Virus record (IMG/VR): IMGVR_UViG_3300044632_001529 | Coordinates: 1-23,566 of that record | Strand: one strand, 5' to 3' | Source: a virus | Length of the DNA stretch: 23,566 bases | Part shown: one piece after another, positions 19,937 to 23,566 of the stretch | Position numbering within the stretch: the stretch's first letter is position 1 | How the letters are laid out: each line of letters starts with the position of its first letter | The notes under the pieces: model-generated | What the model was told of the DNA's origin: nothing | The model's input: the letters and a program-made list of their open reading frames with translations, nothing else | Databases searched by the model: none | Position numbers and translations under genes: made by a program

Positions 19937-20048
19937 AGAGATAGAAGTAAGTTTCACCTGTTGCAGGCGACATAAAGTAAGATTCACAACTTGACTGGTC
20001 GTTACTTCTTATAGTGGAAAATGTGAACACTATGAGCTATCTTTTTTA
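19937..20048 (+). ncRNA. Three-helix RNA closed by stem into U tract
   Basis: AGATAG pairs with CTATCT just before TTTTT; AGAAGTAA pairs with TTACTTCT (8 bp, sharing AG with the first stem); ATAGTG pairs with CACTAT. Same general plan as the RNA at 15699-15796: closing stem, inner helices, U tract, between tRNAs. Confidence 0.6.
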
Positions 20049-20051
20049 AAC

Positions 20052-20126
20052 GCTCGGTTCGTCTAGATGGCTTAGGACATCCCCCTTTCACGGGGAAGGT
20101 CACGGGTTCGAATCCCGTACCGAGTA
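20052..20126 (+). tRNA. tRNA-Glu(UUC)
   Basis: Acceptor GCTCGGT/ACCGAGT, anticodon stem TCCCC/GGGGA with loop CTTTCAC, T arm ACGGG/CCCGT, A73 then C. Confidence 0.93.
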
Positions 20127-20132
20127 CTACAT

Positions 20133-20214
20133 TGTGGTGTTGAGCAATTGGTTGGCTCGCCTGTCTGTAAAACAGGTTCCTATGGACTTGGCGGTTCGAG
20201 TCCGTCCACCACAA
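20133..20214 (+). tRNA. tRNA-Tyr(GUA)
   Basis: Acceptor TGTGGTG/CACCACA, D arm GAGC/GCTC, anticodon stem CCTGT/ACAGG with loop CTGTAAA, variable hairpin TCC/GGA, T arm GGCGG/CCGTC, A73 then C. Confidence 0.93.
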
Positions 20215-20528
20215 CAAAAACACGACGAAGATAGGATTAAAAGCTCCTGTTATTACGACACCAAAACACAGTACGAGTGCGCGCTTAACGACTGTTGCGG
20301 TGAGGAGGGAATAAGTAGGGTTTAGCTAACCCAATTACGAAAACCTCATAACAATAATAAAGACCACCAAACTCCGGTGGGGTAATAAAATGTTTGGGTC
20401 GGATGTGGATGATGCTTCCACGCAGTGTTTTGAAACTAAATAACCAACTTTAAAAAGGGCGCTTCCTGAAATATTGGCTCGCTGGGCCCGAGTTTGTTAA
20501 ACCCCACCCCAAAAGAGTGGGGTTTTTT
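20215..20528 (+). ncRNA. Structured RNA after the last tRNA (~310 nt)
   Basis: No believable ORF. Hairpins: GGGTT/AACCC (near 20317-20332), CCACC/GGTGG (near 20364-20380), GTGGA/TCCAC (near 20405-20423), CTCG/CGAG (near 20478-20491), then the terminator. It is likely the 3' part of the transcript from 19807. No known RNA class recognised (not tmRNA: no tag ORF or tRNA-like end). Confidence 0.55.
20500..20528 (+). terminator. Terminator of the third tRNA array
   Basis: AACCCCAC/GTGGGGTT, perfect 8 bp, followed by six T. Confidence 0.9.
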
Positions 20529-20551
20529 ATTTACAACTATATTTATCAATA

Positions 20552-20872
20552 ATGAAATATCTAATAACTGAATCTCAATTTGATAATATTGTATTTAAGT
20601 ACCTTGACAATCAAGACTTTGTTACCATGGAATATGGGACTTATGAGTATTTTCTTAATTCAGAGAATGATGAATACGCTCAAATTAAATTTAATAAAAG
20701 TAGCCGTTGGTGTACCATAGAAAAAGAATTAATGGTTGAAATTGCTTCTTTCTTTTCTTTAGAATATCACGAAGCTATGTCACTTATTGGTAAATGGGTT
20801 GAAAATAAGATTGGGGTAGAATTTAACACCCTCGAAACCCAATCGGACATAATTGTACGTTATTTTAAATAA
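20552..20872 (+). CDS. Unknown protein with N-terminal tag, 106 aa
   Basis: Starts MKYLITESQFDNIVFKYLDN, nearly the same tag as the protein at 12027 (MKYVITESQ). The rest is a small mixed alpha/beta domain (IKFNKSSRWCTIEKELMVEI, LEYHEAMSLIGKWVENKIG). No motif recognised. It stands alone between two terminated units; no clear promoter visible in the 24-nt gap after the terminator. Confidence 0.8.
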   Translation: MKYLITESQFDNIVFKYLDNQDFVTMEYGTYEYFLNSENDEYAQIKFNKSSRWCTIEKELMVEIASFFSLEYHEAMSLIGKWVENKIGVEFNTLETQSDIIVRYFK

Positions 20873-20879
20873 CATTCAC

Positions 20880-21012
20880 AAAAAAACAAATTACCTTATA
20901 GTTATTAATGAAACCTTGTTGATGAGGTCCACCTGTCCGATGAGACAGTTGAGTTGGAGAAATACCAACGAAGTGGGGTTCAATAAACATAAAAAATAAA
21001 ATAAGGAAAAAA
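20880..21012 (+). promoter_or_regulatory. Structured leader of the zinc-ribbon gene
   Basis: Two perfect hairpins, CTGTC-CGATGA-GACAG and GTTGG-AGAAATA-CCAAC, with a repeated GATGAG (also at ~20922), lie 40-100 nt before the ATG. An A-rich stretch with AAGGA precedes the start. Possibly a cis-regulatory RNA. Confidence 0.4.
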
Positions 21013-21858
21013 ATGTATTACACAGAACTCAAGAAGTTTCCGTCGGCTCATATTACGACAGGGAAACAAAGATTAAAACAAAACGGCTCAAACGTTTATC
21101 TTAACGACGGGGAAGAATTTGAGGTAGAAATATTCAACCCAAAATCAAATTCAGTTTTAGCAAAAATAAAAATCAACGGGAATTACCTATCAGGTGGTGG
21201 AATTATTGTCCGACCTGGTCAAAGAGTATTCTTGGAAAGATATTTGAACGAGGCAAGGAAGTTCAAATTTGAGGTGTATGAGGTTAACTCATCATCAAAG
21301 GAAGTCCAAGACGCAATCAAAAACAATGGTGAGGTTATTGTTGAATTCTATGATGAGAATGTTTATTTCAATAACCCAACTATAACGTTGGCCGGTACTA
21401 ATAATACTTGGACTAATGATAATTGGTATGGTGATATAAACATTACAACTACAGGTGGTAATAATAAAATAACTTGGGGTGAGAATGCTAAGTACTATAA
21501 CACAAACGTTAATATGGTATCAAACAACAGTAATACTTTTGCTGGAGACTCAAATGCTTTTTATACCAACGATTCGTATAATACGAACAGTTCACAAAAC
21601 CTAAAAAAGTCATTACAAACTGACAGGTTCAAAGAGACTGGTAGAATTGAGAAAGGTTCAGATTCAAAACAGGAGTTTGAATCAGTTGAGATGGATTTTA
21701 ATTCATTCCCATCAAACTATTCAACTTGGAGAATTTTACCGTTATCTGAAAAACCATTTACCGCAAAGGAAGTTAATGTATTGTATTGTACAAATTGCGG
21801 AGTCAGACGAAAAAAAGATACACATAAATTTTGTCCGAACTGCGGAACAAAATTCTAA
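21013..21858 (+). CDS. Phage protein with C-terminal zinc ribbon
   Basis: 281 aa. N-terminal domain (~1-110): GSNVYLNDGEEFEVEIFNP, AKIKINGNYLSGGGI, VRPGQRVFLERYL, a beta-sandwich-like domain that I have seen described in environmental phages, probably structural. Middle (~120-200): low-complexity Asn/Thr/Ser/Tyr-rich, flexible or fibrous. C-terminus: CTNCG...FCPNCGTKF, a four-Cys zinc ribbon. Virion or DNA/RNA-contact role possible. An AAGGA before the ATG is one of the few SD-like sites here. A terminator follows. Confidence 0.85.
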   Translation: MYYTELKKFPSAHITTGKQRLKQNGSNVYLNDGEEFEVEIFNPKSNSVLAKIKINGNYLSGGGIIVRPGQRVFLERYLNEARKFKFEVYEVNSSSKEVQDAIKNNGEVIVEFYDENVYFNNPTITLAGTNNTWTNDNWYGDINITTTGGNNKITWGENAKYYNTNVNMVSNNSNTFAGDSNAFYTNDSYNTNSSQNLKKSLQTDRFKETGRIEKGSDSKQEFESVEMDFNSFPSNYSTWRILPLSEKPFTAKEVNVLYCTNCGVRRKKDTHKFCPNCGTKF

Positions 21859-21882
21859 ATAAAATATCAACAAGGTTTCTTA

Positions 21883-21908
21883 AGCCCCACAAAAATGTGG
21901 GGTTTTTT
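21883..21908 (+). terminator. Intrinsic terminator
   Basis: CCCCACA/TGTGGGG with AAAA loop, then six T. Confidence 0.9.
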
Positions 21909-21941
21909 ATTTAAATGATATTTATAACTAAATTAAAAATT

Positions 21942-22538
21942 ATGTCATATACAAAAGAACAAGTAGAAACTGCGGTGAAATCAAAAGGGTATGTTTGGTT
22001 TGAAGACTCTGCGAACAAAGGGTACGATGTTAATATCGTAGGAATCAGAAACAGTGCAACTGGTGATAAAGTAACTAATGTGTTTGATGACCATTTAACA
22101 ATTTCTTATAAAGAAAATGGAGAATGGAAATTTCACATTTGGCAGGCAACAACTGACCCGGGAAAAAAAGGTGTGATGGAATATCATAATAAAGATGGAG
22201 TGGCAAGATTAGTTGAAGGACAATATAGAGGGTCACACATCATCAGGTTACACCAAGGAAAATACGAAGCTTTAGGTCAAGACAAACCAGTTAAAGTTTA
22301 TCGTGATGCTAATAAAGACATGACTTATGATGAGAAAAAAATTTCTGAAGGAGTTTTTGGTATTAACATTCATAAAGCAGGTGCTGACTCAACATATGTT
22401 GAAAATTGGTCTGAAGGATGTCAAGTATTTAAAAGGGCTGCGGATTTTGAAGAATTTATGAAAATTTGTAGAAAGTCTAAAGAAATCCACGGAAATAGAT
22501 TTACTTACACATTAATTGAATCAAGTGACATAAAGTAA
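21942..22538 (+). CDS. L,D-transpeptidase-like (YkuD-like) protein
   Basis: 198 aa from MSYTKEQVETAVKSKGYVWF; the upstream ATG at 21915 adds only residues of doubtful value. GVFGINIHKAGADS...WSEGCQVF places His144 and Cys160 like the HxxxxxS/TxGC active site of YkuD-type enzymes, but with a slightly shorter gap. The N-terminal part suggests a peptidoglycan- or partner-binding helix. It could cut or exchange peptide cross-links, as a third wall-active enzyme of this phage. Moderate certainty; related catalytic-fold phage proteins of unknown substrate exist. Confidence 0.75.
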   Translation: MSYTKEQVETAVKSKGYVWFEDSANKGYDVNIVGIRNSATGDKVTNVFDDHLTISYKENGEWKFHIWQATTDPGKKGVMEYHNKDGVARLVEGQYRGSHIIRLHQGKYEALGQDKPVKVYRDANKDMTYDEKKISEGVFGINIHKAGADSTYVENWSEGCQVFKRAADFEEFMKICRKSKEIHGNRFTYTLIESSDIK

Positions 22539-22579
22539 TAGAACTTTACAATATAAAGTTAATATCTTATAATTGTTAC

Positions 22580-22933
22580 ATGAAAAAATATCTTACACTT
22601 AAAAATTTAGGTTGGTTGTTAACTGCAATTGTTACCTTTATGCTCGGAATGGGCGGATTATCTAAAATTGTTGGAACTGAAGAAATGACTACAAACTTCA
22701 CGGCAATGAACATGTTACCTTATATGGCTCTTGTTGGTGTTATGGAAGTTGCGGGAGTTGTTGCTCTTTGTATTCCAAGAACATCTATTTATGGGGCATT
22801 AGTTCTTTCATCGGTTATGTCAGGGGCTGTTGCGGTACATATTGCAATGTTTGGTGGGGCAGGATTGTTAGTACCAATTTTCCTTGGAGCTACTGCATGG
22901 ACGGGGCACTGTCTTAGAACTTACTCTAAGTAA
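22580..22933 (+). CDS. DoxX-like membrane protein, 117 aa
   Basis: Four hydrophobic segments (~10-28, ~44-63, ~70-88, ~92-110) with the DoxX_2-type pattern: GLSKIVGTEE after the first segment and VMEVAGVVALCIPRTSIYGALVL. These are small inner-membrane proteins of poorly known role, linked in bacteria to redox stress. It is unusual in a phage; it might be a host-derived gene or a holin-like protein, though the family match is better than holin. Its own terminator follows. Confidence 0.82.
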   Translation: MKKYLTLKNLGWLLTAIVTFMLGMGGLSKIVGTEEMTTNFTAMNMLPYMALVGVMEVAGVVALCIPRTSIYGALVLSSVMSGAVAVHIAMFGGAGLLVPIFLGATAWTGHCLRTYSK

Positions 22934-22940
22934 AAAATTA

Positions 22941-22968
22941 AAACCCCTCCAAGTCGAGGGGTTTTTTA
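22941..22968 (+). terminator. Intrinsic terminator
   Basis: AAACCCCTC/GAGGGGTTT, perfect 9 bp with 6-nt loop, then a T tract. Confidence 0.9.
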
Positions 22969-22997
22969 CTATCAATAATATTTATTAAATAAAGAAA

Positions 22998-23566
22998 ATG
23001 GAATATAAAGAATTAAATTTAGTAATAATCCCAATAACTGATGAAAAGGGACAGAAATTAGGGAAGATTTTAGGTAATGTTGAAATATCTCTTAGTGTTG
23101 TCATTTACAATGAATTAGTTGCAATTGGAGAATCTACTAAGGTGAGACCAAGTAACTACAAAGAAATGTTAAATTCTGGTATATTATTATCTCAAAAATT
23201 TGAGTCTGATGAAAATGGGAATACTGTGATTGATTTAACAACTATGATGTCAAATAAAAATTTCATTAAATTAATAAATTCTTATCAAGATAAATATTCA
23301 TTTATTCTTAACATTAAAGTTAGTGTTTTTAAAACTGAAAAATACTATCCTTATAATGGAATAATTACTAATCCATTTGAATATGCTAACAATCGTGAAG
23401 GAGGGATAGTATTTGACACGTTATTCTTAGATGAAATAACTTTAGAAAGTTTGGAAGTTAAATATTCACTTTCAGAACTTAAAAGTGAATTAAAACGTAT
23501 TGAAGATTTGTATACAATTACTAAAAGTAATATAGAACAAAAAATTAGTTTATCGGATAAAGAAAT
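22998..23566 (+). CDS. Unknown protein, 3' end cut by window
   Basis: ATG at 22998 with an open frame of 189 codons to the window end. Begins MEYKELNLVIIPITDEKGQK. Mixed alpha/beta at first (ILGNVEISLSVVIYNELVAIG), Tyr-rich in the middle, and a coiled-coil-like stretch at the visible end (LKSELKRIEDLYTITKSN). No recognised domain. It starts 30 nt after a terminator and has no clear -7 element nearby. Confidence 0.8.
   Translation, partial: MEYKELNLVIIPITDEKGQKLGKILGNVEISLSVVIYNELVAIGESTKVRPSNYKEMLNSGILLSQKFESDENGNTVIDLTTMMSNKNFIKLINSYQDKYSFILNIKVSVFKTEKYYPYNGIITNPFEYANNREGGIVFDTLFLDEITLESLEVKYSLSELKSELKRIEDLYTITKSNIEQKISLSDKE

Noticed and set aside
20215-20528. tmRNA or RNase P RNA
   Set aside because: No tag reading frame, tRNA-like ends or P4 core motifs.
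20917-20990. Hammerhead ribozyme
   Set aside because: GATGAG and GAAA/CGAA occur, but the core order CUGANGA, stem II, GAAA with a third stem and cleavage site cannot be built.
1-23566. Stop-codon reassignment
   Set aside because: TAA, TGA and TAG all occur as ordinary gene ends and no frame needs a stop to be read through.

Overview
The window looks like part of a large double-stranded DNA phage that infects a Bacteroidetes bacterium. Bacteroidetes-type promoters (TTG at -33, 17 bp, TAnnTTTG at -7) recur throughout, Shine-Dalgarno sites are mostly absent, the DNA is AT-rich, and one gene carries a type IX secretion (T9SS) sorting domain, which is specific to that phylum. The phage assignment rests on the gene content: a DUF3310 protein, a stand-alone DNA methyltransferase, a Nudix hydrolase, a ClpP-type protease, several cell-wall-lysis proteins, about twenty tRNA genes in arrays, and many small unknown genes with overlapping ends. 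No capsid, terminase or polymerase gene is present here.

Layout. 1-3332: tightly packed small genes (unknowns, a small winged-helix-like protein, DUF3310, methyltransferase, DUF5856-like, Nudix). 3333-4552: no protein gene; two consecutive strong promoters lead into a highly structured, roughly 1-kb RNA that ends at an intrinsic terminator. 4553-9418: unknowns, a zinc-metalloprotease-like protein, a HAD phosphatase, a phosphodiester-glycosidase-like exported protein, and a lytic transglycosylase on the minus strand. 9527-11163: an acidic protein, a second structured RNA of about 420 nt with a possible pseudoknot, clpP, and an odd tRNA. 11212-13127: glucosaminidase endolysin, unknowns and a SiaB-like GHKL protein. 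13134-20530: tRNA arrays interspersed with small structured RNAs and short genes, including the T9SS-type surface protein. 20552-23566: unknowns, a zinc-ribbon protein, an L,D-transpeptidase-like protein, a DoxX-like membrane protein and a gene cut by the window end.

The RNA content is the most unusual part. There are two large ornate RNAs, 22 tRNA or tRNA-derived genes that all encode C (not CCA, except tRNA-Asp) after the discriminator base, several aberrant tRNAs (a tRNA-Pro lacking its anticodon arm, tRNAs with insertions or enlarged loops, a tRNA-Trp with a long variable arm), an initiator tRNA, and several compact RNAs between tRNAs, some closed by a stem that runs into a U tract. Two protein-level patterns also stand out. 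Five otherwise unrelated proteins share an N-terminal '(K/R)-x-I-(I/L)-x-E-(S/E)-(Q/D/E)' segment, and six genes start exactly 4 nt after the -7 element, which implies leaderless mRNAs.
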